DNA of 64,000 nucleotides from Xylocopa sonorina (taxonomy: Eukaryota; Arthropoda; Insecta; Hymenoptera; Apidae). A program made the translations under genes and the position numbers. Shown piece after piece: positions 11,290 to 21,949 of this stretch (the first letter of the stretch is position 1; the number at the start of each line of letters is the position of its first letter). The stretch spans positions 5,150,501-5,214,500 of the forward strand of contig NC_135199.1 in assembly GCF_050948175.1 (NCBI RefSeq), in the 5' to 3' direction. The notes beneath the pieces were generated by a model. That model had not been told where the DNA came from. It saw only the letters and a list, made by a program, of their open reading frames with translations, and made no database searches.

Positions 11290-13090
11290 AGTAACAAATT
11301 ACATAAACGATCGTGAGAACGCCAAAATAGATAAGCTATTAATTAGAAATCGTCTCCTTTCAAACTGCCCTCGCCAGATTTCGCAAGCGTCCGAGTCATC
11401 CCACATTCCCTGCCGACACGAACCGTTTCCAGCACGCAACAAAGAGCCCACAACACCTCTCGCGCGTAACGTTGACTCGAACAATTGGACGCGGCTTAAA
11501 TCCATCCGAAACGCTCCCCGACGTGGCTCGAATCGGGGATCGATAGGGGATCGGAAAATAGTAGGAAAATAATTTTCGAAGGGACAAAAGTGAACCGGTG
11601 AACGATAGGGTGGGTAGGTTTGTGCTGGTTTACCGCAATGCATATGCGGTAAATCAGCGCAGATAAGCAGATATACGCGCGCACGGACGGCCAACGGTGG
11701 CCATCGGGCATCGTTGGGGTGGAAAAGGGCGGGCGTGGGTGCGCTCGGGTGCACGTTGACCGATAGTGGGACAGAGGAGAGCCGACGGATGCGACAACGT
11801 ACCGTACACAGATTATATACGCGTTTGCATACATGAAACCCGGTGTACACGGGGTCCCGGTGGCCTGCCCGGCCTCTGCCTGGCTTATATCACTGTTGCC
11901 GTTCGATGCGCCGGACCTAACGCCGACCTATACCGCTGCCCCGTTGTCGTACGAAACGTTTCCACCGGCTTTGAATATGTACGAGCGCGCCGCCCCGTTC
12001 TACACCGCGGTCTGTATTGAAAGTCTATCGAATAATTTGCTCTGTGTTTGACCGTTCGTCTTGGGATCCGAGGCGATATTTCTCCTTAAACGGTCCCCGT
12101 GCATCAACTGATTCTGATTTGTAGACGACCAGGCTGTTGCTGTAATTAATTACGCGTGTTTGGTAAGCGATGCGTTAATGATTGTTATCGTGATATTGAG
12201 TGCGTTTGAGAATATCGAGAATATCGAATGTGCCTTGCATTCTTTCACTGAACCGTAATTCAGGGTTTAAATATGGAATCGCTAATGGGTGTACTTGAGG
12301 TCGATTAATCGGTGGCGCGAGATAACGCAGGTGTAAATTCTTGTAGTTACTCAGGCGCTATCGTGTGTTGAATAAAAATTGTCGAACGCCGTTGGTAAGC
12401 AGGGAACATTTTTCATTTCCACGCGCGTATTTCCCTGATCCGCCCTGCGCCCCTTTAATTAGCCTGATCTCGATTCGGCCGCGTGAACAAGATACATAAA
12501 ATTAATACGGTGGAACTCGGTAATTCGACGAATTACAGCGATAACGAGGGCTCGCGTGGTATTTACGTCAGAACGCGTAGGCGCACGCAGACGTCGTGCA
12601 CGTAGGATTAATAGTGCGTGTAGATCGCACGCACACAGAAGCCGGCCGGCTATAAACTAAGTTGCTCCATAAACCAGGCCGCGAATATGCATGAGGAAGG
12701 TGTGGCCCTCGTTGTTGTTGCACCCAGCAGGGTTGATTTCGGAAACGTTATAAGTCGGCCGCGAGTGCATCATGCACGTTGCCATCGCATTTGCAAAGCA
12801 AAGCACACAGACGCGTTTCCACCTGTCTAGGCGAGATTAGCCGGTACTTCGTTGCTGTTTTAAGGAACGCTCGATCTCCGCCTACGGCCATTTAGAAACG
12901 TCTTCTACGCGATATGGAGAGACTGGCTAATGATCTCGAGACGGTTCGCTGCAGCTGGTATTTCCGATCGTAATACGTTCCCTTCCTAATTGCTGGATAA
13001 TTTCCAGCAACCTCCTCGAACATCAGCGCACAATGGCTGGAGATGTTTCTGTACTCTTCGAGATAAATATAAATTGAACGTGAATTTTGT
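11290..13090. other. Non-coding stretch with regulatory-looking core
   Basis: No secure exon. At 11833-12051 an ATG frame of 72 codons has rather high G/C in third positions and a Pro/Ala/Tyr-rich product. It has no recognised domain, so I do not call it. The part 12600-12800 is dense in factor-like words: a GGCCGGCC palindrome core, CCATAAACC, AGGTGTGG (T-box or Runt-like), the odd palindrome GTGCATCATGCAC at 12765-12777, and ATTTGCAAAG. This could be an enhancer. Conservation across species would be needed to support that. Confidence 0.4.
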
Positions 13091-13096
13091 TTGCAA

Positions 13097-13157
13097 ATTG
13101 TAACAGAGAGGCGTTAAACAATTTATTTTAATTGTAACAGAGAGGCCATTAACAGTG
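13097..13157. repeat. Tandem duplication, 34-bp unit
   Basis: ATTGTAACAGAGAGGC begins at 13097 and again at 13131, each followed by a similar TTAAACAAT/TTAACAGT segment. This is a two-copy tandem repeat in otherwise ordinary AT-rich DNA. Confidence 0.75.
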
Positions 13158-13751
13158 CTCGTGGTGCTGCGTGAGAAGATGTCACTCGACTCGTTTCGAC
13201 GATATTAATCCTTAAACAGCGGGGACACAATAACGGTTACTGAATGTTTTAGCATTAATTCTTGAAGGATGCTGCCGTGGCAGGACAATAGCTTTATGAA
13301 TCTGATATTCACCGGTGCTCGAATGCGACTGAAATGTGAATTTTAAATCGGCCCTGGAAGAGCGAGACTGTGCGAGCGAGAGCGAAGATTATTTATGTGA
13401 AAACGGAGACACAGTAAAACAGAATGCTAAAGCACGTGGAAAGATAACGGAGCTCTTGTTAAACTTCGGTTCTTGCACGCTTAAAGGAAACCACTCGAGG
13501 TCACATTTAAGTCGGCATTATTGAAATCGTCTCGACTACCGCGATGCTACCTCCACCGTTCAACGTCCTGACAACAGATTTATGCGAAAACCACGATCGT
13601 GTGAGATACATCATCCATAAATTCCATTAAAAAAAAAAAACTATATAACTTTCTCGCTTGAAATAGACGCTCTCTCTTATGAACATACAAATTATCATCG
13701 AGAAGTATCATATATAAAAGTTAAAAAAATGACCAAATATACGTATATACC

Positions 13752-13856
13752 ATGAATGACTTTCCTCGAAGTCACGACGACGGTGATTCAATTTTTCTAC
13801 CCTTAAGCACGGAATTATACACCGTTCCAGTTAAGAGGACCGACTCTCACTTATGA
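13752..13856 (+). other. Short ORF in repeat copy 1
   Basis: This is a 34-codon frame that starts ACC-ATG-AAT-GAC, a favourable eukaryotic start context, and ends HL-stop. The peptide begins MNDFPRSHDDGD, has a hydrophobic/aromatic middle (SIFLPLSTELYTVPV) and ends KRTDSHL. There is no signal peptide or known domain. It is one of three parallel frames in the tandem array. It may be translated, or it may be a chance frame kept by recent duplication. Confidence 0.2.
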
Positions 13857-13930
13857 ACACTGAGATCGAATGATCATCGAGAAGTATCGTACAAGAAAGT
13901 TAAAAAAATGACCAAATATACGTATGTACC

Positions 13931-14035
13931 ATGAATGACTTTCCTCGAAGTCACGACGACGGTGATTCAATTTTTCTACCCTTAAGCACGGAATTATACA
14001 CCGTTCCAGTTAAGAGGACCGACTCTCACTTATGA
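13931..14035 (+). other. Short ORF in repeat copy 2
   Basis: The sequence is identical in the coding core to the frame in copy 1 and gives the same 34-residue peptide, from ATG in ACC-ATG context to TGA at 14033. The identity between the two cores contrasts with the differences in the AT-rich spacers on either side. Confidence 0.2.
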
Positions 14036-14109
14036 ACATTGAGATCGAATGATCATCGAGAAGTATCGTACATAAAAATTAAAAGAATAATCAAATATAT
14101 GTATGTACC

Positions 14110-14451
14110 ATGAATGACTTTCCTCGAAGTCATGGTGGCGGTGATTCAATTTTTCTACCCTTAAGCACGGAATTATACACCGTTCCGGTTAAGAGGACCG
14201 ACGAGAGCGAGAGAAAGGAAGGGAAACGGAGGAGAAAATCGGGGCGCGGCACGGGTCTAAGCTCCGAGGCGAAGGGATCGACGCCGCCGGGTCGAAGACG
14301 CGACGTAATTTGTTTAGGTTACGGGTTGACGAGATTCCGTAATGAATACAAAGTTGCCAGGGGACGTGGCCCGCGTTCCAACGGTTCGAGAGCCGGCGAA
14401 ATTGGAAGAAAGAAATATTTACCTCGAAATTGGTACATCAGCCGGGGCTAG
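14110..14451 (+). other. Extended ORF in repeat copy 3
   Basis: The frame starts like copies 1 and 2 but DD is replaced by GG in the SHDDGD motif. One change in VPV is silent. The array ends before the stop used in the other copies, so the frame runs on for 113 codons into a Lys/Arg-rich tail encoded by unique purine-rich DNA. The tail looks like chance sequence. Confidence 0.15.
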
Positions 14452-15635
14452 CTGCGGTCCGTTCGACCAAAGCCAGCCGGCTGGCCTCTTCTTCACCGCG
14501 GAGAGCCCGGATAATATCTCAAAGACACTTTAACCGGGATTTGGCGAGGGTCCCTCTCGCTCGAATTAGCCGCTCGAGCTGCGCGGTTCTCCTCTGCGTG
14601 AAAAAGGCAGACCGCCTGTCTTTCTCTGTCAACCGCACGCGGCTCGTTTCTTCTTACGGGATGAAGATTAGGAACCGGATGACGACTTCTTGTCAGCGTG
14701 TACCAGTGGCTTTACAATACGTTGCGGATGACGCGTCGCGATGATACGCTTCGTATCCGCGTGTATCGACAGTATCAAAGGAATGTTCCTCGCTTCGGTT
14801 CTCAATGGTCGCGCGTGTCGTTCTCGACGCTTATTCAAACAGCTCGCACAAGGGTTAATACGGAAAGGAAGAGGGAAACGGCCGGAAGGCGGCCTCGTTA
14901 TCGTTTTCCGAGTTCCTCCGGAAAATTTGTTTCCCTGGCCGCCGCCTATTTCGTCTCCCAGCACCCTCTGGCGCGTTCCATCGCGCGTTCCACCGCAATT
15001 TCATCTCCAGACTGCCGCGCTCGAAACCGTTCGTTAACCGGCTTTCGAAACGGTCCCGAGGCTTCGCTGAAAAGAAGTTTTCTTGATCACGCGGAAGACG
15101 CCCAGGAGAGGGTCGTTATACCGGCGAGGATAGTTATGGGATATGGTTTTTATTTTTTGGTTCGACGGGCGGCGAACGAATGGCAACGATGGAGATTGTC
15201 TGGTAGTTTTAAAATTGTTTTTCCTTCGCCAGTTCCGGTTGTCGCGCGTCGAGTCTTCCGGTGGCCTTCGCCGGGGCTTGACGGTTCCCTTCGAGGGAGG
15301 ATATTCCCTGGCAGCAAAAATTGAATAGCTCAAAGAGGATTATCTCGCTGCGGTGAAATTCTTTTTCTTAAGTGCCGCTGCCGTAAATGGAACACGCTCC
15401 CGCACTTTCCTTTCTGATGAGACTGTGTACCTTTCACGCTATAAGTCGATCCCTTTCGCCGCCCCGGATTTGATAATTGAAAACTAAGTGGAACGCGGGA
15501 TTTACTTCATATTTCAAGCCGTAAAAATCATTGAAATGCGTCCCGTCCTTTCCCGCTTCTATTCGCTCGAGCTCAAATTAAGCTGAACAACAGAAAAGCT
15601 TTTTCAATTATCGGAACTAGAGTTTGTCTTCTCTT

Positions 15636-15654
15636 TCTCTCTCTCTCTCTCTCT
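15636..15654. repeat. (TC)n microsatellite
   Basis: This is an uninterrupted TC run of about nine to ten units that follows a CTTCTCTT tract. It is a simple repeat. Confidence 0.95.
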
Positions 15655-16361
15655 TTAATCGGTCTTGCGCAAAAGTAATCCTTCGATTCGTTATCGCAAC
15701 GATTCAAGAAATTACCAGCCGCTGATTAAGGTCCCCGGCTGTTTCACGATTCGAACGATCGTGGAGCCGATGCAAAGTGTTTGTCTCCCCCAGACAGGTG
15801 AATAATTGACACGGGTAATCGCTGATTTACGCGATGAGTTTATTGCCTCGTGCTCGACGGAGCCGCTCCACGATCGCCTGGGGTTTATTTCAACGAGCTG
15901 CACAGCGTCGACGGTAGATCGATCGAGAGCCTGACGAACGCCCAACGATTGAATCCGATTCGATACGGATTCGCCGGGACGGAACGATCCTCACAAAAGT
16001 AAACGTTCAGCGTAGCAAAATTCTAACGAGGAAGTAGCGAACAGCCTTCGATTTCATCTACTACGAAATTTTCATCGAAGTTTCACCGCCGCAGATTACA
16101 TCCCCTGGAAAAGTGATGACATCTCGATACCTCGCTCGACGTGGTCCAAACGCTGTCTCTAGTATCCATAATCGCGCGAATAAGAAAAACCAAGGGGCGA
16201 GAATGCCAAGCCCTTCGTACGGCGAGTTACTCGCAGTCTCTTTCATTCGCAACGGTGAAACGAACGGAATGTTCGATCGATAAGAAACGCCACTGCTGGG
16301 AGAGGCTTTCCTCGCAAGAAACCCTGAACATTCCCTTCGACAACCTTTCTGCCTCCCCTCT

Positions 16362-16379
16362 GTCTCTCTCTCTCCCTTT
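16362..16379. repeat. Imperfect (TC)n tract
   Basis: GTCTCTCTCTCTCCC sits within a longer pyrimidine-rich segment continuing to about 16390. It is a simple repeat. Confidence 0.85.
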
Positions 16380-16841
16380 CTCTCTTACCCTGGCTAAGCG
16401 TCGAAGATGATGGAACGTCAATGTCGCGCGTTCGATCCACGCGAGCGAAAAATTCGCGACGACAAAAGGAGAACAGGAACTGGCTGGCGTGCGGACGAGA
16501 GTCTCTGAATAAGAAATACGGAAGACGTTCTCTCGTTAAATAGACAATTATCCCACCTTTCCGGTTCCTGTCGCCCTCGTTCGAGTTCGGAGACGATTCC
16601 CCGCCCAAGGATTATTTCAAAATAATAATGATCGTACCCACTGTCCGTTACGTTGAATTATCCTCGGGTATTAAGGGAACATTACGACCGTGAAACAATT
16701 AACGTCGTCGAGCGATTATTCGCGATCCAAAATTAACGGGTGCATTCATGCTATTTTCGTGCCATTTTCATTGTCCCACGGAAATATAATAGAAATCTGG
16801 GGGGTACCTATTGGAGGTGGACGAGGGGTTGGGCCGTGGAA

Positions 16842-16849
16842 ATTTGCAT
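16842..16849 (+). promoter_or_regulatory. Octamer-like POU site
   Basis: ATTTGCAT, the reverse form of the POU octamer ATGCAAAT, is followed by AATTCATTCAT. A single 8-mer is weak evidence. A second perfect octamer lies about 2 kb away at 18887. Confidence 0.25.
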
Positions 16850-16963
16850 AATTCATTCATATTCAAGCATTGGGACTTGTACATAATTTGTAATAATACG
16901 CGAAAGTAATTCGAGTCGATCGATCCATCGATAATCACGCGATCTGTGTTCTTGCTCGTTACA

Positions 16964-17038
16964 GGGAACAATTCTCCTGGATCTTGGTTGTTCGTTTTGC
17001 TGGCGACTCTCGGTTGATTACTGGATTTCGATTCTGTC
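16964..17038 (+). other. Acceptor-like site followed by a donor-like site
   Basis: TGTTCTTGCTCGTTACAG ends at 16964, a good 3' splice-site match. A GTGAGA donor-like word begins near 17038, outlining a possible micro-exon of about 73 bp. Two frames across it are open, but neither peptide is recognisable. Such pairs also arise by chance in long introns. Confidence 0.15.
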
Positions 17039-17049
17039 GTGAGAAAATT

Positions 17050-19760
17050 GGTACAACTCTATAGAACGTAACACTGGTATGACAATTTACCATATTCACG
17101 GTTGCGCGATTCAAACGATGCCATCGTATTTTAACCGATGAAATAAGTCCAATTACCGTCGTAAATAAAGAAAGTTCGAAGTGATTTACATCTTCCTTAA
17201 TTATATCGGGAATTAATCACGAATTCCACTGGTCGGACTGGTAGTAGCGAGAATAAAATAAACGCAACAAGGAATTCCTCCCCATCGAGTGGCAATCCAC
17301 TTAAAAGTTGGCCAGAAGACCGTGGACCCGTGAATATTCGCCAGAATGGAGAAAAACGAACACAATCATAACTGAGACGAACGACGAACGATACAGTTCG
17401 ATTAATTACTCGCGGCTGCCTGCGATATCGCTGATAATTAATTTATTTACCGAAACCTAGTCGAAGTTTCTCCTCGCGGAGCGGACGCGAAACGTTTCAT
17501 CAACTTCCTGGTCGATCGAGCCACTTTTGTTACCATCGAGCCGCAATTAGCGAAAGATAAATAGGCGGGCACGACGAAACGGCAACCCCCTCGAATATTT
17601 CCCGGCTTCCGCGTTCCATTTTTGCTCTCTCTCTCCTTTTCACCTCGCGTCCTTCCCCTTACTCTCGACGAGGGAAACGGCAACGAAAGAAACGCCCGGG
17701 CAAAAGGACTTTTAAACGGCGCAAAGGAGCGCCTTAAGTGCGATGCAATCGCGGATGCAATTCGTCCCGTTGAGAACGGACGATGTTTCAAGCCAGATCA
17801 AAGTCCTCCTCGCGGAAAGATGAAGGATACTCGAAAAACGACCACGCCTACCCCACTTCCGCGCCTCCGCTATCGACGATTCCCTTTGAGCCCTTTCATC
17901 GACTGACACCACCTTTACGCTCGCGACGTCTACCACCCCTCCGCGTAAAACCGTCTCTGCTTAACTTCCGTTCCGTCTAATTTTATTCGATCCACTCCCG
18001 CGACCCGCGTTCGCGTTAATCAGATATAAAAAGAGAAAAATCTGGAGGAATTAGGTGGTTAACGACAATAGACTAGGAACGATAGAATATTGAAAATATC
18101 GACACTTCTATATGCCTGCAGAAATCTGTATTATTTACACGTGTAGGTAAAAGGTGAATTCCCCGAATCAATTCAGAGGCGGATACGTACGATGAAATTA
18201 AAACGTACGAGCCTATCGGGAGCAGGATCTACCAGCGTATACGTACATCGAGACACGAGCGACGTGGCTGGTCCCCTTTAAATTTCGCTTCTCCCAGGGG
18301 TGATCTCCCGACCACGCTTCAATTGACTTTGGAAATTGATCGGAACGGGATAATGCTGTAACGAACCACCCCTTTTTTTCTGGGACACCGTCGCGAGCAG
18401 TTGCATGAATATAAATACCGTTGATAGCGCCGCGTCCCGTTTTTTCTTCGTTTTATTCCCACCCCTGCCTGCCACTGGTTTTCGTTCTTCCCTTTTCTCC
18501 ACTGTTTTTTCACCTTGTCCCCAAATCTGCATACGCACGGTCAGATATGGCCGTCAATCTTCTAGAAAGAACGAGAAATATCCATCTGCCTCTCCTTGCC
18601 ACGGCGACAACGCTCGCGAGCTTAAACTCGTCGCTCGTGGCCCTTCGATCTCGCTTCGAGGGGTGGAACGTCGATCAGCGAGAGAACTGGTGAGAATGCG
18701 ATCTCTCGTGAAGAGCGTGAAACGTGAACTACGTGTTTTTTTCTTCTTGACGATATCGAGGAACGGAATTTCGTGGCGCGAGCGGCTTAGCGGATACGCG
18801 AGCTCGGATGATCATTAACTTGTTCATTTTGTTGGTTAACTGAATCCTTAATGGACGAGGTTTGCATTATTCGGGCAGATAATCATATGCAAATCAGTGG
18901 AACGATTTACAGCCGTTTTGTTCCGTTTTCATTTAATCGTTACGGCTGAATTAATTTGTATTAACAGCTTGATTCATTATGCGCCGCCCTGCGCACTGCA
19001 TAAACAAGTTACATCATCTGCCAATTAATAATGCCCGCGGTGTATCGTCGATATTCTTGCTAGTCACCGTGTTCGTTAGCGGCAACAATCGCGTAAATCA
19101 AATTTCGAAAACTACGCAACAATTCGATGGAGATGAATCTTCTAAAGCGACGCGCCTCCTCCCCCCTCGGGCGTCCCATTAAAATGGATACACGGAGAAT
19201 TGAAATTATACGTTCGAAACGACCGCAGCATCGTTCACGTTTACATGACGCTCTCGCGGGGCGAATCGTTGTCTTCATTACACGCCCTCTCTCTATTCCT
19301 CCCGTGGGATAATCAAACGGCGGGGCTTGAGAGAGAAATTCCGGAAGGACGCGTCCTGGAACGCAAGGATAATAACGTGCAGGGTCCATCGCGAGTCCAG
19401 AAGCCGGAGTGAGGTCCCGCAGGAACGCCACGCGGGCTGGCCAAGCCTCTCCGTGATGGCAGATAGCTCGAAGCTGTCACTCCTTGACCGCGCGGTCGTT
19501 TGTCTGGATCACTCCCGTTTTGCGGCCCCTGAGATCCTCGTTACGCCCGGTCTGTTCGATTTTATCCCCGTCGGAGCGAACCGCGCAGTCACCAAGTCGA
19601 GCCTGGAATTCCTGATAAGACGCCCCCGGAACTTCCCATGGCGGTCGCTTACCGTGACTCGGCGAATTTTTGGAAGTTCGCCCCTTCGAAAGCCGCTTCC
19701 GTTCCAATTTCTTTGGGAATTTCCGTCGACGAGTTTGTTGATTTCTCGGGATGGCTTTGA
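17050..19760. other. Non-coding stretch with octamer/homeodomain-rich segment
   Basis: No exon is recognised. The part 17450-18550 is rich in open frames on both strands without recognisable products. The segment 18840-19050, listed separately, looks regulatory. Confidence 0.5.
18840..19050. promoter_or_regulatory. Candidate enhancer: octamer, forkhead and homeodomain words
   Basis: Within about 200 bp there is a perfect octamer ATGCAAAT (18887-18894), the reverse-type TTTGCATTA just upstream, GCATAAACAAG (a forkhead-type ATAAACA), CAATTAATAATG and TTAATTTG-type homeodomain cores, and a TGATTCATTATG word. The mixture resembles insect developmental enhancers. AT-rich sequence produces TAAT cores easily, so only the octamer and forkhead words carry weight. 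Confidence 0.25.
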
Positions 19761-19806
19761 TGTACTCTATTTTCTCCCTTTTTTCCCCTCTCCCCACTTT
19801 CTGTAG
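19761..19806 (+). other. Strong polypyrimidine tract ending TGTAG
   Basis: About 40 bases, almost all C/T (TTTTCTCCCTTTTTTCCCC then TCTCCCCACTTTC), end in TGTAG|GTAACG. As a 3' splice signal it is among the best here. The following GTAACG lacks G at donor position 5, so a recursive splice site is doubtful. The downstream sequence closes in all frames within about 16 codons, so any exon starting here would be non-coding or terminal. Confidence 0.3.
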
Positions 19807-19946
19807 GTAACGGTCGCTTTTGGCAGGTTGATTGAAATGTTCCTTCGAAATTGAACATTTTCGCGGGACGTTTTTAAACATTTCAAGGTAGTATAAATAT
19901 ATTACTTTTTTTTGTAAAGGGTAGATTGATTTAAAACACTCCGTTG

Positions 19947-19975
19947 GAGAGAGAGGGAGAGAGAGAGAGAGAGAG
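19947..19975. repeat. (GA)n microsatellite
   Basis: This is a GA run with two GG interruptions, about 29 bp long. It is a simple repeat in AT-rich surroundings. Confidence 0.95.
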
Positions 19976-19979
19976 TAAT

Positions 19980-21440
19980 TGAATTCAGTACGCGAACGGA
20001 GTTTTTAAACATCGTTTAAACGAGATACGGGAAAAAAATATTTCTTGTACGGGGTTCAACGTTTTCTATAGTTGAATGCGATTAATATCAGTTTTGGTGT
20101 TCGAATTTCATCTTTTTGCAGAAATTCCAAACTCTAAGGTTGTCTTGCAAATTTGATTAAACATGGGAACCCTAAACGACCTCCAAGGCTTTCACAAATT
20201 GATTCTCGAACAAGAGCCACGTGAATCGTACTCGGTTGATACTCGGTTAACGACAACGTTCTCGTGTTATCGACAGCAACAATACGATCTTGCGGAAAAC
20301 ACTGGTAACTTAACCCAATCCTGTACAAATTAATTCCCAAGCGGCGACACGGCGCCTAGGGAACCGCGTTCAACTGATACTCGGTCACCAAAAGGGGGTA
20401 GGTTCGGGTTACTCGGGTCGCGAACCGATCTCGGCCGCAATATGCACGCGGAGGCGACGCGAGACGATTCCCAGAACACACGCGAGAGGGTCTTGGGCGC
20501 AAAAACTCGGCACAGCAGCCCTCTGGGAAGTAGGCATTCAAATAAACCACCTAGGCGTTGGCTTCCACTTTCTGTTATCCACCAGCGCGGAAGCAACCCT
20601 CTTAGAATACTTCCGACGCGAGCAGTAAATTCCATCGAGGCACCGACGTTTCCACTCATCCCGTTTCTTCCTCTACCCGTCGCCGTTCCTCGTCCCCTTT
20701 TTCGACCTTACCGCCCCTCCTTTGCCCCGTGTACAGCCTACACCCCTTCCAGCGGACCCACGACCTCTCCTCTCCCGTACTTCGCCATCGTCGAGAAGCG
20801 TCACCACGCCTGGACTAAGACTCGAGTGGCCGAATCGTCATCCGCGAACCTCTTTCCGCTTTTACTTCCAATTCCGTCTATCGTCGTCCGCTTCTGTTTC
20901 AACTCTCTTCGCATCAATTCGTGTCTTTTATTATCTGTTGTTTCTCTCTTTTCCGGTTTCCGTTCATCCGTTCGCTCGTCGTTCGTCCCTCGACGAAGCG
21001 TCGCCATAGTAACTCTCGGCTCGGCATCGTTTCATTCGTTTTACGCGAATTAAACTGTTCCCGCTGCGATTCGCTGGTCGTTTTGCTTCGCTAAATTAAG
21101 TCGACTCGCGCTTTAAGAGCGCAGCTGGGTACGCGGGCCCCGCGGCGGCATCGGTAACCCCGTCACGGGGGTTATTGGTTTCGTGTTTGTTAAGCTCCGT
21201 TCTTGTTGCTCCTCGTCGACCTTTTTTCGCTCGCTCGCGGTTCGCAGGATGGAGTTTTCCGCGGTGGAATTAGACGGACACGCTTGTCGAACATTGTTCC
21301 TCCTCTACGCGCTCAGCTGAATTATAGTCGCGGGCTCAGCGTGTTGGCTAGACGATGAAAGTTGCTGGGTAAACGAGAGGTACGATAAAGGCAAGTTATT
21401 GGGATGAACGGTTCTTAAACTGTGGCTAGTGAAACAATTT
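19980..21440. other. Non-coding, pyrimidine-rich stretch
   Basis: No exon is recognised. The part 20640-20990 is strongly C/T-rich on the plus strand and gives long Pro/Ser/Arg-rich frames (up to about 203 codons), with a CCCCGTGTACAG acceptor-like word near 20740. A near-palindrome, TAACCCCGT-C-ACGGGGGTTA, lies at 21155-21174 beside a GCGGGCCCCGCGG GC-rich core. The role is unknown. Confidence 0.5.
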
Positions 21441-21445
21441 TGATG

Positions 21446-21906
21446 TTAACCTTATAGATCCTTATAGATCCTTGGCGATGTGTAGGCGAATAACGGCTAT
21501 AGCCGTCGTGCATATTTTAATCAATAAAAAAAGAATAGCCTTAGTACGAAGTGTACTAACACATACACTTGTTAATTATGGAGTAACACATCTAGAAAAA
21601 AAGTGATAGCATGCCAGATAGCATTATAGTTGTTTTTTTGAGCAAATGACGATTATAGCCGTCGAAAGTTTTTTGAGAAAAACTGTGGCCAAATGTGATA
21701 ATTTTCACTCCCAAACATGCAACTTACATCTGGTTTCATCTGGCAGTCATAAACAATCGAAAAAGAAAGTGTTTCTGAGGGCGATCGTAAAGTCAAAAAT
21801 GTGCGCCAACTTGTTAACTTTTCGATGTAAAATGCCTAGAGTTAGGAGGAGATGCGCGAAAAAAAGAACCTCTATATTAGGATATTTCAAATCTGCTTAC
21901 TCTTAA
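21446..21906 (+). mobile_element. Possible decayed piggyBac-like element
   Basis: A TTAA at 21446 is followed by CCTTATAGATCCTTATAGAT, resembling the TTAA-CCYT start of piggyBac-like elements. An ACGGCTATAGCCGT palindrome (21493-21506) and a related ACGATTATAGCCGTCG (about 21649-21664) sit inside; TATAG-centred palindromes are, from memory, common in subterminal parts of this family. The frame ending at 21906 contains LVSSGSHKQSKKK and later FRCK, MPRVRRRCAKK and a short Tyr-containing tail, loosely like the Cys-rich C-terminus of the transposase, but most Cys/His are missing. No matching right end was found. The whole block is AT-rich compared with its surroundings. Confidence 0.25.
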
Positions 21907-21949
21907 GATTAATAGCATTTGGAATTAATTATTCTATTCGATCAGTATC

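Larger units (their letters stand above)
10740..11290 (+). other. Possible spliced transcript segment
   Basis: This block looks unlike its neighbours, with fewer CpG words and more GAA/AAG. A good donor, CTGTTT|GTAAGTGA, starts an intron at 10897. The strongest acceptor in the window, a long CT-rich tract ending TTCTACAG, closes at 11198. The implied intron is 302 bp. After the acceptor one frame reads KPKQRRFTKKNIKKITKEEY, then KLNT and a stop, a Lys-rich tail with protein-like composition. The upstream exon has no long frame that joins it, so this may be a UTR, a non-coding RNA or a relic of a mobile element. A piece of a retroelement leader is an alternative. Confidence 0.25.
13672..14202 (+). 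repeat. Three-copy tandem repeat, about 179-bp unit
   Basis: The copies run about 13672-13843 (172 bp), 13844-14022 (179 bp) and 14023-14202. Each starts CTCTC..TTATGAAC, has an AT-rich first half with TCATCGAGAAGTATC, then a conserved core from ATGAATGACTTTCC to AAGAGGACCGAC. The core is identical between copies 1 and 2 and has five changes in copy 3, while the AT-rich half carries many substitutions and a length change. Each core contains TGACTT-6 bases-AAGTCA, a small inverted repeat (13757-13774 in copy 1). The array ends abruptly against GAGAGCGAGAG purine-rich DNA. Confidence 0.9.
14203..16800. other. Non-coding stretch with CT microsatellites
   Basis: No exon is recognised. The longest frame (14698-15324, about 208 codons) is Arg-rich and uninformative. 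Pyrimidine microsatellites lie at 15636-15654 and 16362-16379. At 15800 a CCCCCAGACAG|GTGAAT word resembles abutting acceptor and donor signals, but the donor is weak. Confidence 0.55.

Noticed and set aside
14296..14312. 17-base word AGACGCGACGTAATTTG shared with 50329-50345
   Set aside because: One shared 17-mer in a CpG-word-biased window is close to chance, and the flanks do not align.
14698..15324. 208-codon plus-strand frame
   Set aside because: It is Arg-rich with no domain, and open frames overlap on the opposite strand.
18266..18275. TGGTCCCCTT, resembling the start of miR-133
   Set aside because: Only the first ten bases fit. The rest of the mature sequence and the opposite hairpin arm are absent.
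20442..21053. 203-codon plus-strand frame in C/T-rich DNA
   Set aside because: The Pro/Ser/Arg/Phe composition follows directly from the pyrimidine-rich sequence.
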